DNA from: Kordiimonadales bacterium IMCC3096
Lineage (GTDB): Bacteria > Pseudomonadota > Alphaproteobacteria > Minwuiales > Minwuiaceae
Reading direction: 5' to 3'
Length of the DNA stretch: 64,000 nucleotides
NCBI GenBank assembly: GCA_016865035.1
Contig: CP018227.1
Coordinates: 1,582,001 to 1,646,000, forward strand
In this document: positions 32,911-41,206 of the stretch, in pieces
Numbering within the stretch: the stretch's first letter is position 1
Layout of the letters: the number at the start of each line of letters is the position of its first letter
Made by a program: the position numbers and the translations under genes
The notes under the pieces: model-generated
The model's input: the letters and a program-made list of their open reading frames with translations, nothing else
Databases searched by the model: none
Told to the model about the DNA's origin: nothing

Positions 32911-32927
32911 TTTGGAATTATTCCAAA
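32911..32927. promoter_or_regulatory. Irr-box-like (ICE) palindrome
   Basis: TTTGGAAT-T-ATTCCAAA, a perfect 17-bp palindrome. The alphaproteobacterial iron-control element bound by Irr is TTTAGAAYNRTTCTAAA; this site matches in length, symmetry and all but the two mirror positions (A4 to G and T14 to C). It ends four bases upstream of the rubrerythrin -35. The irr gene itself is next door. Confidence 0.65.
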
Positions 32928-32965
32928 GACGATTTCCGGATGGAACCCGGCATGAGCCGCCCTTC

Positions 32966-33379
32966 TCAGGCGTCGCGCAGCCTGATGATGACTTCGGCGC
33001 GTTCGATCACCATGCCATCCGGCGCCGCCGGCAGATGCCCCAGCGCGATGGTCTCACCGGGAATGTCGGTCAGCTTGCCCGAACCCTCGTGATAGAAATG
33101 GTGATGCTCCGCGACATTGGTGTCGAAGTAGGACCTGCCGGGGTCGACCACGACCTCGCGCACCATCCCGGCCTGGGTGAACTGATGCAGGCAGTTGTAG
33201 ACCGTCGCCATCGAAACCGGGACGCCGGCCTGGCGTGCCTCGTCGAACAGCATCTCCGCCGTCAGGTGCCGGGGTCCGGCGGACAGCAACAGCTCCGCCA
33301 GCGCCACGCGCTGCCGTGTCGGACGCAGGCCCGAGCCGCGAAGCCGGTCCGCAATCGTCATGTCAACCGTCTCAGTCAT
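32966..33379 (-). CDS. irr: Fur-family iron response regulator Irr
   Basis: A 137-residue Fur-superfamily repressor. GLRPTRQRVALAELLL and PVSMATVYNCLHQFTQAGMVREV are its winged helix; RSYFDTNVAEHHHFYHE contains the triple His (92-94) that serves in haem or metal sensing in Irr. The N-terminal haem-regulatory Cys-Pro motif of Bradyrhizobium Irr is absent, as in many relatives. A TATATT (33391-33386) lies six bases before ATG 33379 and no Shine-Dalgarno is seen, so the mRNA may be leaderless. Its place beside fabA-fabB-fabI is the conserved alphaproteobacterial layout. Confidence 0.92.
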   Translation of the reverse strand: MTETVDMTIADRLRGSGLRPTRQRVALAELLLSAGPRHLTAEMLFDEARQAGVPVSMATVYNCLHQFTQAGMVREVVVDPGRSYFDTNVAEHHHFYHEGSGKLTDIPGETIALGHLPAAPDGMVIERAEVIIRLRDA

Positions 33380-33457
33380 GCCTGCAATATAGTTACGAGC
33401 GGGTCGCAATAGAAGCCCCCACCGGGCAACTGGCAGTACACGCCTGTTTTGCGGGTT

Positions 33458-33484
33458 TTGTCGCCAGTGTCATATGGCTATAGT
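33458..33484 (+). promoter_or_regulatory. Candidate promoter of fabA-fabB-fabI
   Basis: TATAGT at 33479-33484 is a good -10, with TTGTCG at 33458-33463 as a weak -35 and a short 15-base spacer. The divergent irr-fabA gap holds no other strong candidate for fabA. Confidence 0.35.
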
Positions 33485-33562
33485 CCACCACACAAATCAT
33501 CATGGACGGCCTGCGGCCACGGCGGCGATTCCGACAGGCGAACTTTGAAGCGAGGCGACACC

Positions 33563-34072
33563 TTGACGGATCGGAAGAGCAGCTTTTCCTACGAAGAACT
33601 CCTGCAATGCGGCCACGGGGAACTGTTCGGTCCCGGGAACGCCCGGCTGCCCCTGCCTCCGATGCTCATGTTCGACCGGATCACGAAGATCAGTGACGAG
33701 GGCGGCAGCTACGGCAAGGGCGAGATCCTGGCGGAGCTGGACGTGACGCCGGACCACTGGTTCTTCAAGTGCCACTTCGAGACCGATCCCGTGATGCCGG
33801 GATGCCTCGGGCTGGACGCCATGTGGCAGGCCGTCGGGTTCTATCTCGGCTGGCTCGGGCTGCCCGGACGCGGTCGGGCGCTGGGCGTCGGCGAGGTCAA
33901 ATTCGGCGGGCAGGTTCTGGAAACCGTGAAGCTGGTTACCTATCATCTGTCCATCAAGCGCACGATCGCGCGGCGGCTGGTTCTGGGCATCGCGGACGGT
34001 ATCGTGAAGGCTGACGGCGAGGAAATCTATACGGCCAAGGACATGCGCGTCGGGCTGTTCACCACCACCTGA
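33563..34072 (+). CDS. fabA: 3-Hydroxydecanoyl-ACP dehydratase/isomerase
   Basis: A 169-residue hot-dog dehydratase that also isomerises trans-2- to cis-3-decenoyl-ACP, the branch to unsaturated fatty acids. Catalytic His71 and Asp85 lie in [21 protein letters not shown] (70-89 region), matching E. coli FabA numbering within one. [10 protein letters not shown] and [11 protein letters not shown] complete the family pattern. The TTG at 33563 is chosen as start: GAGG lies seven bases upstream and the length then equals FabA, while the upstream in-frame sequence is non-conserved. Confidence 0.95.
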   Translation: MTDRKSSFSYEELLQCGHGELFGPGNARLPLPPMLMFDRITKISDEGGSYGKGEILAELDVTPDHWFFKCHFETDPVMPGCLGLDAMWQAVGFYLGWLGLPGRGRALGVGEVKFGGQVLETVKLVTYHLSIKRTIARRLVLGIADGIVKADGEEIYTAKDMRVGLFTTT

Positions 34073-34090
34073 GACAATTGAGGGCTATTC

Positions 34091-35314
34091 TTGAAACGGG
34101 TTGTTGTTACAGGGCTGGGTATCGTTTCGTCGATCGGCAACGATGCTGCGGAAGTCATCGAGTCCCTCAAGAGCGCACGTTCCGGCATTGAATTCGCGCC
34201 GGAGTATGCCGAAGTCGGCATGCGCAGCCAGATCCAGGGTTCCCTGAAGCTGGATCCGGCTGACCATATCGATCGCCGCGTGCTGCGCTTCATGGGTGGC
34301 GGTGCGGCCTACAACTACATCGCCTTGAAGCAGGCGATTGCCGACGCGGGACTGGAGGAGGACGAGGTTTCCAACCCGCGCACGGGACTGATCGCCGGTT
34401 CCGGCGGCCCGTCGACCTCCAATCAGGTCCAGGCCGCCGACATCGCGCGGGAGAAGGGCGTCAAGCGCATCGGCCCCTACATGGTGCCGCGCTGCATGTC
34501 CTCCACCAACTCCGCGAACCTCTCGACGGCCATGAAGATCAAGGGGATGAGCTATTCCATCTCCTCCGCCTGTTCCACCAGCGCGCATTGCATCGGCAAT
34601 GCCATGGAGACGATCCAGCTGGGCAAGCAGGACATCATCTTTGCCGGCGGCGGTGAGGAACTGCACTGGACCCTGTCGATGCTGTTCGACGCCATGGGGG
34701 CCATGTCCAGCAAGTACAACGACCGCCCGGCGGAGGCGAGCCGGGCCTATGACAGGGACCGGGACGGCTTCGTCATCTCCGGCGGCGGCGGCATCCTGGT
34801 GATGGAGGAACTGGAGCACGCGAAGGCGCGCGGCGCGAAGATCTATGCGGAGATCGTCGGCTATGCGGCGACCTCCGACGGCGCCGACATGGTCGCGCCG
34901 TCCGGCGAAGGGGCGGAGCGCTGCATGAAGCTGGCGATGTCCACCATCGGCGACACCAGGATCGACTACATCAATGCCCATGGCACCTCGACGCCTGTCG
35001 GGGACATCATCGAACTGAACGCGATCCGCGCCGCCTTCGAGGGCCGGGACCTGCCCTGGGTCAGCTCCACAAAGAGCCTGACCGGCCACAGCCAGGGCGC
35101 GGCAGGCGTGCAGGAAGCGATCTATTCCCTGCTGATGCTGAACAACGACTTCCTGGCGGAGTCAGCGAATATCGAGAACGTTGACGACGGGGCCGGCGAC
35201 TTTCCGCTGGTGCGGCAACGTATCGACGATGCCAACCTGAACTGCGTCATGTCGAACAGCTTCGGATTCGGCGGCACCAACGCCAGCCTGATCTTCAAGC
35301 GGTTCGAGGACTGA
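34091..35314 (+). CDS. fabB: 3-Oxoacyl-ACP synthase I
   Basis: A 407-residue condensing enzyme that elongates unsaturated acyl-ACP. Nucleophile Cys161 is in [14 protein letters not shown]; the two catalytic His lie in [11 protein letters not shown] and [10 protein letters not shown], and [15 protein letters not shown] is the C-terminal signature. The start is a TTG (34091), since [14 protein letters not shown] is the conserved N-terminus and no ATG is in frame nearby; GAGGG lies six bases upstream. It is 18 bases after fabA. Confidence 0.96.
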   Translation: MKRVVVTGLGIVSSIGNDAAEVIESLKSARSGIEFAPEYAEVGMRSQIQGSLKLDPADHIDRRVLRFMGGGAAYNYIALKQAIADAGLEEDEVSNPRTGLIAGSGGPSTSNQVQAADIAREKGVKRIGPYMVPRCMSSTNSANLSTAMKIKGMSYSISSACSTSAHCIGNAMETIQLGKQDIIFAGGGEELHWTLSMLFDAMGAMSSKYNDRPAEASRAYDRDRDGFVISGGGGILVMEELEHAKARGAKIYAEIVGYAATSDGADMVAPSGEGAERCMKLAMSTIGDTRIDYINAHGTSTPVGDIIELNAIRAAFEGRDLPWVSSTKSLTGHSQGAAGVQEAIYSLLMLNNDFLAESANIENVDDGAGDFPLVRQRIDDANLNCVMSNSFGFGGTNASLIFKRFED

Positions 35315-35318
35315 ACGC

Positions 35319-36122
35319 ATGGCAGACAAACTGATGCAGGGTCGCCGCGGTCTGATCATGGGCGTGGCGAACGACCACTCCATTGCCTGGGCCATTGCCC
35401 GGGCAGCGCACGAACAGGGCGCAGAGCTGGGATTCACCTATCAGGGCGATGCCTTCCTGAAGCGCGCGAAGCCGCTGGTCGACCAGGTGGACGGGGCATT
35501 TCTGGAGAACTGTGACGTCACCCGCGACGGCGATCTGGAACGGGTCTTCGACCGGGTGGCGAACACCTGGGACCGGCTGGATTTCGTGCTCCACGCCGTG
35601 GCCTATTCCGACAAGAGCGAACTTTCAGGCCGTTACATCGACACGACGGCTGCCAATTTCAGCAATACCATGGCAATCAGTTGCTACTCCTTCACGGAGA
35701 CGGCACGCCTGGCCGCGCCGCTGATGACCAACGGCGGCAGCCTGCTGACCCTGTCGTTTGCCGGATCCGAACGCTGGATGCCGAGCTACAACGTCATGGG
35801 TGTCGCCAAGGCGGCGCTGGAGGCCAGCGTGCGCTATATCGCCGTGGACCTGGGCCCGCAGCAGATCCGCGCCAACGCGATTTCCGCCGGGCCGATGCGG
35901 ACGATTTCCGGCTCCGCCGTCGGCGATGCCCGCTATGTCTACGGCTGGACCCGCGACCACGCCCCGCTGCAGCGGGCCATCACGCAGGAAGATGTTGGCG
36001 GCGCCGGCGTCTATTTCCTCTCCGACCTTTCCGCAGGCGTGACCGGCGAAATCCACCATGTGGACAGCGGCTTCAACGTCATGGGCATGGTCAACCCGCA
36101 CCGCATCCACGACAAGGACTGA
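35319..36122 (+). CDS. fabI: Enoyl-ACP reductase (NADH)
   Basis: A 267-residue FabI of the SDR superfamily that completes each elongation round. It has GRRGLIMGVANDHSIAWAIA (cofactor loop with SIAW), LDFVLHAVAYSD and the catalytic Tyr/Lys in YNVMGVAKAALEAS, then NAISAGPMRTISGSAV. It starts four bases after fabB, so fabA-fabB-fabI form one unit. The target of triclosan-type inhibitors in related bacteria. Confidence 0.96.
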   Translation: MADKLMQGRRGLIMGVANDHSIAWAIARAAHEQGAELGFTYQGDAFLKRAKPLVDQVDGAFLENCDVTRDGDLERVFDRVANTWDRLDFVLHAVAYSDKSELSGRYIDTTAANFSNTMAISCYSFTETARLAAPLMTNGGSLLTLSFAGSERWMPSYNVMGVAKAALEASVRYIAVDLGPQQIRANAISAGPMRTISGSAVGDARYVYGWTRDHAPLQRAITQEDVGGAGVYFLSDLSAGVTGEIHHVDSGFNVMGMVNPHRIHDKD

Positions 36123-36381
36123 CAGCCGCCTTCCCGGCGGGCCCGCGCCTGGCGGGTTCGACGCCGCGATGGCACTGCTGCCGGGTCAAAATTCTTCCAG
36201 TGAGGCAATGCATCCCCGGTCCGGAGTGACAGCCGGTGGTCCCGCAAGTGCCCTGTTGACGTCACTGCGCATCGGCAGGTCGGATTTCGGACTCGAAAGG
36301 TGAACCATGCCATGCCGGACAGCATCACGGCACGGCGCGGAAGCCTGGCAGAAACAGACGTCTGAAAGCCGTCGCCAACGA

Positions 36382-36846
36382 TCAGTCGTCGTCGCGACCC
36401 GCGATCTCGCGGCCGATGAAATCCTCGAAGTCGGCAGCCTCGCGGAAGTTGCGGTAGACGGAGGCGAAGCGCACGTAGGCGACCTGGTCGATGCTGGCGA
36501 GCGCCTGCATCACCAGTTCCCCGATCCTGACCGAATCGATCTCCGACTCGCCGGAACTTTCCAGCTGGCGGACGATGGCATTGATCATCCGCTCCACCCG
36601 CTCCGGATCCACCGGGCGCTTGCGGATGGCGATGTCGATGGAGCGGGCGAGCTTGTCGCGGTCGAAGGGTGTGCGCTGCCCGTTCTTCTTCACCACCGTC
36701 AGATCGCGCAGCTGAATGCGTTCGAACGTCGTGAAGCGCCCGCCACAGCCGGAACAGGAGCGTCGGCGCCGGATCGCGGTATTGTCCTCCGTCGGGCGCG
36801 AGTCCTTCACCTGGGTATCGGCATTCTGGCAATAGGGGCAGCGCAT
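36382..36846 (-). CDS. nrdR: Transcriptional repressor NrdR
   Basis: A 154-residue zinc-ribbon plus ATP-cone protein that represses ribonucleotide reductase genes in response to dATP/ATP. Zinc ligands are Cys3, Cys6, Cys31 and Cys34. The ATP-cone starts at [18 protein letters not shown], and [12 protein letters not shown] is the usual C-terminal region. It ends the rpiB-glyA-nrdR run, with palindrome copy C between it and glyA. The 259-base convergent gap to fabI (36123-36381) contains a weak CCGCC/GGCGG hairpin at 36126-36140 and nothing else I can assign. Confidence 0.95.
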   Translation of the reverse strand: MRCPYCQNADTQVKDSRPTEDNTAIRRRRSCSGCGGRFTTFERIQLRDLTVVKKNGQRTPFDRDKLARSIDIAIRKRPVDPERVERMINAIVRQLESSGESEIDSVRIGELVMQALASIDQVAYVRFASVYRNFREAADFEDFIGREIAGRDDD

Positions 36847-36886
36847 GACGGTGATTCCTCGGTTGCTTCTTGCTTGTGGTCCCCGG

Positions 36887-36956
36887 CCAGCCCTCTCCCC
36901 CTCCCGACCACCCACTGGATTATCCTTATGGGTGGTCGGGAGGGGGAGAGGGCTGG
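36887..36956. repeat. Long palindromic repeat, copy C
   Basis: Perfect 28-bp arms (36887-36914 and 36929-36956) around a 14-base spacer with TATCC, that is, in the opposite orientation to copies A and B. It lies in the transcribed gap between glyA and nrdR, where its RNA would form a very stable hairpin and could limit nrdR readthrough or protect the glyA mRNA. Confidence 0.9.
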
Positions 36957-36982
36957 CGCAGACTCCGCCTCTGGCGAAGCCC

Positions 36983-38290
36983 TCAGATGATACCCTTCGT
37001 ATAGATCGGATGGCGCGCACAAAGCTCCAGCACCGATTCACGGGCTTTGGCCTCGGCGGCGCCATTGTCGCCGTTCGAAGCGGCATAGCCTTCCAGCACA
37101 TCGGCGATCAGCGCGCCGACCTGGCGGAATTCATCGGTACCGAAGCCGCGGGTGGTCGCTGCCGGGGTGCCGAGGCGGACACCGGAGGTCACCATCGGCT
37201 TCTCCGGGTCGAACGGCACGCCGTTCTTGTTGCAGGTCATGTGCGCGTTCTCCAGCGTGCGCTCCGCGTCACGGCCGGTCACACCCTTTGACCTGAGATC
37301 GACCAGCATCAGATGCGTGTCGGTGCCGCCGGAGACGATGTCGAAGCCCCGGTCCATCAGCGATGCCGCCAGCGCCTGCGCATTGTCCACCACCTGCTGC
37401 GAGTAGGCCTTGAAGTCGGGACGCAGTGCCTCCCCGAATGCCACCGCCTTGGCCGCGATGACATGCATCAGCGGGCCGCCCTGCAGACCGGGGAAGACGG
37501 CGGAGTTGATCTTCTTGCCCAGATCGTCGTCGCGGGTGAGGACCATGCCACCACGCGGGCCACGCAGGGTCTTGTGGGTGGTGGTCGTCGCCACATGGGC
37601 ATGGTCCAGCGGGTTCGGATGCACACCACCGGCGACCAGACCGGCGAAATGCGCCATGTCGACCATGAACAGCGCGCCCACTTCATCGGCAATCGCACGA
37701 AAGCGGGCGAAGTCGATGAAGCGCGGATAGGCTGAGCCGCCGGCCACGATCAGCTTCGGCCTGTGTTCCTTCGCCAGCCGCTCGACCTCGTCGAAGTCGA
37801 TGCGGGCATCCTCCCGACGCACGCCGTACTGCACCGCATTGAACCACTTGCCCGACTGGTTCGGCGGAGCGCCATGGGTCAGATGCCCACCGGCAGCCAG
37901 CGACATGCCCATGAAGGTGTCACCGGGCTTCAGCAGGGCCTGGAAGACGGCCTGGTTGGCCTGTGCGCCGGAATGCGGCTGCACGTTGGCAAAGGAACAG
38001 TCGAACAGCTTGCACGCCCGCTCGATGGCCAGCGCCTCGACCACATCGACGTGCTCGCAGCCCCCATAGTAGCGACGGCCCGGATATCCCTCCGCGTACT
38101 TGTTGGTCAGCACACTGCCCATGGCCCGGATCACGGCCGGGCTGGCGATGTTCTCCGACGCGATCAGCTCGATCTCGCTCTGCTGGCGACCGAACTCGGC
38201 GTTGATGGCGTCGAAGACCGCCTTGTCATCCCGTTCCATGTCGGCGGACCAGATGGCTTCACCCGCTGCTGCGGTGGCGACCATGTTCAT
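36983..38290 (-). CDS. glyA: Serine hydroxymethyltransferase
   Basis: A 435-residue PLP enzyme interconverting serine and glycine with tetrahydrofolate. [40 protein letters not shown] and the PLP-lysine motif [16 protein letters not shown] are all present, with the usual length. GGGAG seven bases upstream supports the ATG at 38290. It follows rpiB by 56 bases on the same strand; a 16-bp palindrome lies in that gap. Confidence 0.97.
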   Translation of the reverse strand: MNMVATAAAGEAIWSADMERDDKAVFDAINAEFGRQQSEIELIASENIASPAVIRAMGSVLTNKYAEGYPGRRYYGGCEHVDVVEALAIERACKLFDCSFANVQPHSGAQANQAVFQALLKPGDTFMGMSLAAGGHLTHGAPPNQSGKWFNAVQYGVRREDARIDFDEVERLAKEHRPKLIVAGGSAYPRFIDFARFRAIADEVGALFMVDMAHFAGLVAGGVHPNPLDHAHVATTTTHKTLRGPRGGMVLTRDDDLGKKINSAVFPGLQGGPLMHVIAAKAVAFGEALRPDFKAYSQQVVDNAQALAASLMDRGFDIVSGGTDTHLMLVDLRSKGVTGRDAERTLENAHMTCNKNGVPFDPEKPMVTSGVRLGTPAATTRGFGTDEFRQVGALIADVLEGYAASNGDNGAAEAKARESVLELCARHPIYTKGII

Positions 38291-38314
38291 GTGCGATGCT
38301 CCCTTGAAGCTCTT

Positions 38315-38330
38315 GATCGTTCGAACGATC
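38315..38330. promoter_or_regulatory. 16-bp perfect palindrome in glyA leader
   Basis: GATCGTTC followed directly by GAACGATC, a perfect dyad 25 bases upstream of the glyA start and 16 bases past the rpiB stop. Its lack of a loop fits a protein-binding site rather than an RNA hairpin. The regulator is unknown. Confidence 0.4.
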
Positions 38331-38346
38331 GAATCAGTTCCGGGCC

Positions 38347-38775
38347 TCAGCCCAGCTTGTCCACGCGACGCTGGTGCCGCCCCCCGGCAAACGGCGTCTC
38401 CAGAAAGGCCCGCACGCAGTCGCGCGCGGTCTCGGTGCCGATCACCCGCGCGCCCAGGGCCAGGATGTTGGCGTCATTGTGTTCGCGCGACAGGCGCGCG
38501 GTGGTGATGTCGTGACATAGGGCGGTGCGCGCGCCGGGCACACGGTTCGCGGCGATGGAAATGCCGATGCCGGTGCCGCAGACGATCACACCCGCCTCCG
38601 CCTCGCCCGCGGCCACGGCCTCCGCGGCCTTGCGGCCGAAATCCGGATAATCGACCGAATCGAGACTGCTGGTGCCGAGGTCGAGCACGTCATGGCCCAA
38701 CCCCTTCAGTTCATCGCGCAGAGCCTCTTTCAGCTCGAACCCGGCATGGTCTGACGCAAGGGCAATCCTGGACAT
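38347..38775 (-). CDS. rpiB: Ribose-5-phosphate isomerase B
   Basis: A 142-residue RpiB/LacAB-family isomerase linking ribose 5-phosphate and ribulose 5-phosphate. The start [14 protein letters not shown], the active-site Cys in [17 protein letters not shown], and [26 protein letters not shown] are typical. It diverges from an acyl-CoA dehydrogenase gene across 178 bases and heads rpiB-glyA-nrdR. Confidence 0.95.
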   Translation of the reverse strand: MSRIALASDHAGFELKEALRDELKGLGHDVLDLGTSSLDSVDYPDFGRKAAEAVAAGEAEAGVIVCGTGIGISIAANRVPGARTALCHDITTARLSREHNDANILALGARVIGTETARDCVRAFLETPFAGGRHQRRVDKLG

Positions 38776-38953
38776 GAGCAGTTCTCGCGGCGACTGGGAT
38801 CGGAAGCCGCGCTGTTACCACATCTGGTGGTCGGTCGCCAAGCACTGGCAAGATCGATTCCCACCATGCCGCATCTGCGGGTGCACAGACGCCGCTGTTC
38901 GGGTCTATCATCGGCGCGCCTGTTGCCAGGCACCACTGCCGGGGGAGGAAACC

Positions 38954-40117
38954 ATGGGCGTCTACACACATGAACATCTGGAGATCCAGCGATCCGCACG
39001 GAAGCTGATCGAGGAAGAGATCAATCCGCACGTGGATGCATGGGAAGCGGAGGGTGCCTTTCCCGCCCACGAGGTCTTCAGGAAGTTCGGCGACATGGGC
39101 TTCCTCGGCATCCACAAGCCGGAGGAATATGGCGGCCTCGGCCTCGACTATTCCTACAACCTGGCCTTCGCGGAGGCGCTGGGCAGCATCAATTGCGGCG
39201 GTGTTCCCATGGCGCTGGGCGTGCAGACCGACATGGCCACCCCGGCGCTGTCGAACCATGGCTCCGATGAGCTGCGCCGGGAGTTCCTGGCCCCGGCCAT
39301 CGCCGGCGAGATGGTGGCCTGCATCGGTGTCTCCGAACCCGGTGCCGGGTCGGACGTGGCATCGCTGAAGAGCTGGGCGCGCAAGGATGGCGACGACTAC
39401 ATCATCAACGGCCAGAAGATGTGGATCACCAATTCCTTCCAGGCCGACTACATGGTCATGCTGGTGAACACCGACCCGGACGGGGCCGTGCACCGCAACA
39501 AGTCGCTGGTGGTCGTGCCGATGGATACGCCGGGGGTCACGCGGGCGAAGAAGCTCGACAAGATGGGCATGCATTCCTCCGACACCGGCCTGATCTTCTT
39601 CGAGGATGTGCGCGTGCCGCAGCGCCACCGCATCGGCGACGAGAACAAGGGCTTCACCTACCAGATGCAGCAGTTTCAGGAGGAGCGGATGTGGGCCATC
39701 GCCTCCGGCATCACCGGGCTGCAGAAGGCCATCGACCAGACCATCGAATATACCGGCCAGCGCATGGTCTTCGGCAAGCCGCTGCTGGACAACCAGGTGA
39801 TCCACTTCCGTATGGCCGAACTGCAGACGGAGGTCGAGCTGCTGCGCAGCCTGATGGACCGCTGCATCGAGGAATATACCGCAGGCAGGGACGTCACCCG
39901 CCTCGCCTCCATGGGCAAGCTGAAGATCGGACGGCTGAAGCGGGAGGTCTACGACAGCTGCCTGCAGTACTGGGGCGGCATGGGCTACATGAACGAGACC
40001 CCGATCAGCCGCATGTACCGTGACGGCCGTCTCGCCTCCATCGGCGGTGGCGCCGACGAGGTGATGCTGTCGATCATCTGCAAGAGCATGAACATCCTGC
40101 CCGGCAAGCGCGGATAG
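38954..40117 (+). CDS. Acyl-CoA dehydrogenase family protein
   Basis: A 387-residue acyl-CoA dehydrogenase. The order of domains is normal: helical start (MGVYTHEHLEIQRSARKLI), CIGVSEPGAGSDVASLKS, YIINGQKMWITNSFQADY, then RMVFGKPLLDNQVIHFRMAELQ and the C-terminal GGGADEVMLSIICKSMNI. The last motif has ADE where many members have TDE/Glu-base patterns of the long-chain and isovaleryl group. GGGGGAGGAA precedes ATG 38954. It is followed by a crotonase-family gene, fitting a fatty or branched acyl-CoA degradation pair. Confidence 0.92.
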   Translation: MGVYTHEHLEIQRSARKLIEEEINPHVDAWEAEGAFPAHEVFRKFGDMGFLGIHKPEEYGGLGLDYSYNLAFAEALGSINCGGVPMALGVQTDMATPALSNHGSDELRREFLAPAIAGEMVACIGVSEPGAGSDVASLKSWARKDGDDYIINGQKMWITNSFQADYMVMLVNTDPDGAVHRNKSLVVVPMDTPGVTRAKKLDKMGMHSSDTGLIFFEDVRVPQRHRIGDENKGFTYQMQQFQEERMWAIASGITGLQKAIDQTIEYTGQRMVFGKPLLDNQVIHFRMAELQTEVELLRSLMDRCIEEYTAGRDVTRLASMGKLKIGRLKREVYDSCLQYWGGMGYMNETPISRMYRDGRLASIGGGADEVMLSIICKSMNILPGKRG

Positions 40118-40176
40118 GACCCGTTCGCTGAGAGACCGCCCTCTCGCCCGAAGATTCTGTTGATGGACTGTTCCAT

Positions 40177-40240
40177 CCCTCTCCCCCTCCCGGCCACCCA
40201 CGCAAGTATCCTGAAATGGGTGGCCGGGAGGGGGAGAGGG
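40177..40240. repeat. Long palindromic repeat, copy D
   Basis: Perfect 24-bp arms (40177-40200 and 40217-40240) around a 16-base spacer with TATCC. The left flank keeps the CTGTTCCAT end seen in copies B and E, but the right flank has diverged, so this copy is decayed at one end. It lies between two plus-strand genes, in their likely common transcript, 31 bases before the next ATG. Confidence 0.88.
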
Positions 40241-40271
40241 GAGGCACGGTCGACCAAAAAGGGAACCCACC

Positions 40272-41081
40272 ATGACCGAAGAAATCGTCCTCACCCGCCG
40301 TGAAGGCGGTGTCCTGCACATCACCATGAACCGACCCGATGCCCGCAATGCCATGTCGCAGGAACTGCTGGACGGCATCGACGCGGCCATCGCCTCTGTC
40401 GCCGAGGACCGGACCTGCCGCGCCATCGTGCTGCGCGGCGCGGGCAAGAGCTTTTCAGCGGGCGGCGACGTGCGCGGCTTCAAGGCCAGCCAGCAGACCG
40501 GCGCGGCGGATGGCACCGGCGGCGCCGACCCGATCGCGGAGCGGAACCGCCAGGGCGGGGCCTTCTTCCAGCGCATGGACCGCACGCCGCAGCCGCTGAT
40601 CGTGGTGGCCGACGGCGCGGCGCTGGGCGGCGGCTTCGGACTGGTCTGCGCCGCCGACATCGTCATTGCCACGCCCCGCGCCCGCTTCGGCCTGACCGAG
40701 GCACGGCTGGGCGTGCTGCCCGCCGCGATCCTGCCCGTCGTCATCGGGCGCATCGGGGAACGGCTGACCCGGCGTCTGGCGGTGATGAGCAACATGCTCT
40801 CCGGCGCGGAAGCCGTGGAGATCGGCATCATCGACTGGCTGTGCGAGGACGCCGACGCGGCGGAGCAGAAGGTGACGGAAGTCCTGGCCGAGATCCTGAA
40901 GGGCGCCCCCGGAGCCATCGCCCGCGCCAAGACCGTCATCCGCGCCGTCCGCGACCAGGACGTGGAGACCGCCCTAGACATCGCCGCCACCCAGTTCGCC
41001 GCCGCCCAGCGCTCCGCCGAAGCCACCGAAGGCGTCCAGGCCTTCATCGACAAGCGCCCGCCGAACTGGGCCGCTGGGTAG
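40272..41081 (+). CDS. Enoyl-CoA hydratase/isomerase family protein
   Basis: A 269-residue crotonase-fold enzyme. The CoA-binding and oxyanion elements are KSFSAGGDVRGF and GAALGGGFGLVCAADIVIA; the segment FGLTEARLGVLPAAILPVVIGRIG supplies Glu at the usual hydratase position. It lies after an acyl-CoA dehydrogenase gene. The exact reaction (hydratase, methylglutaconyl hydratase or isomerase) cannot be fixed. Confidence 0.88.
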   Translation: MTEEIVLTRREGGVLHITMNRPDARNAMSQELLDGIDAAIASVAEDRTCRAIVLRGAGKSFSAGGDVRGFKASQQTGAADGTGGADPIAERNRQGGAFFQRMDRTPQPLIVVADGAALGGGFGLVCAADIVIATPRARFGLTEARLGVLPAAILPVVIGRIGERLTRRLAVMSNMLSGAEAVEIGIIDWLCEDADAAEQKVTEVLAEILKGAPGAIARAKTVIRAVRDQDVETALDIAATQFAAAQRSAEATEGVQAFIDKRPPNWAAG

Positions 41082-41206
41082 GCTGCGCAACGGCCAGGGA
41101 AAATCGTTCGGGGCAGCGCTGAATCCGCTCGCCAAGGTTCCGGCATGGGTATAGAGGCTCGCGCGGCGCGACACCTGTCCGCCCTTCGCCCGTCCCTGGA
41201 ACAGCC

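Noticed and set aside
36151-36160. tRNA-like GGTTCGA sequences in intergenic DNA
   Set aside because: No acceptor or anticodon stem could be built around any such match, so no tRNA is called in the window.
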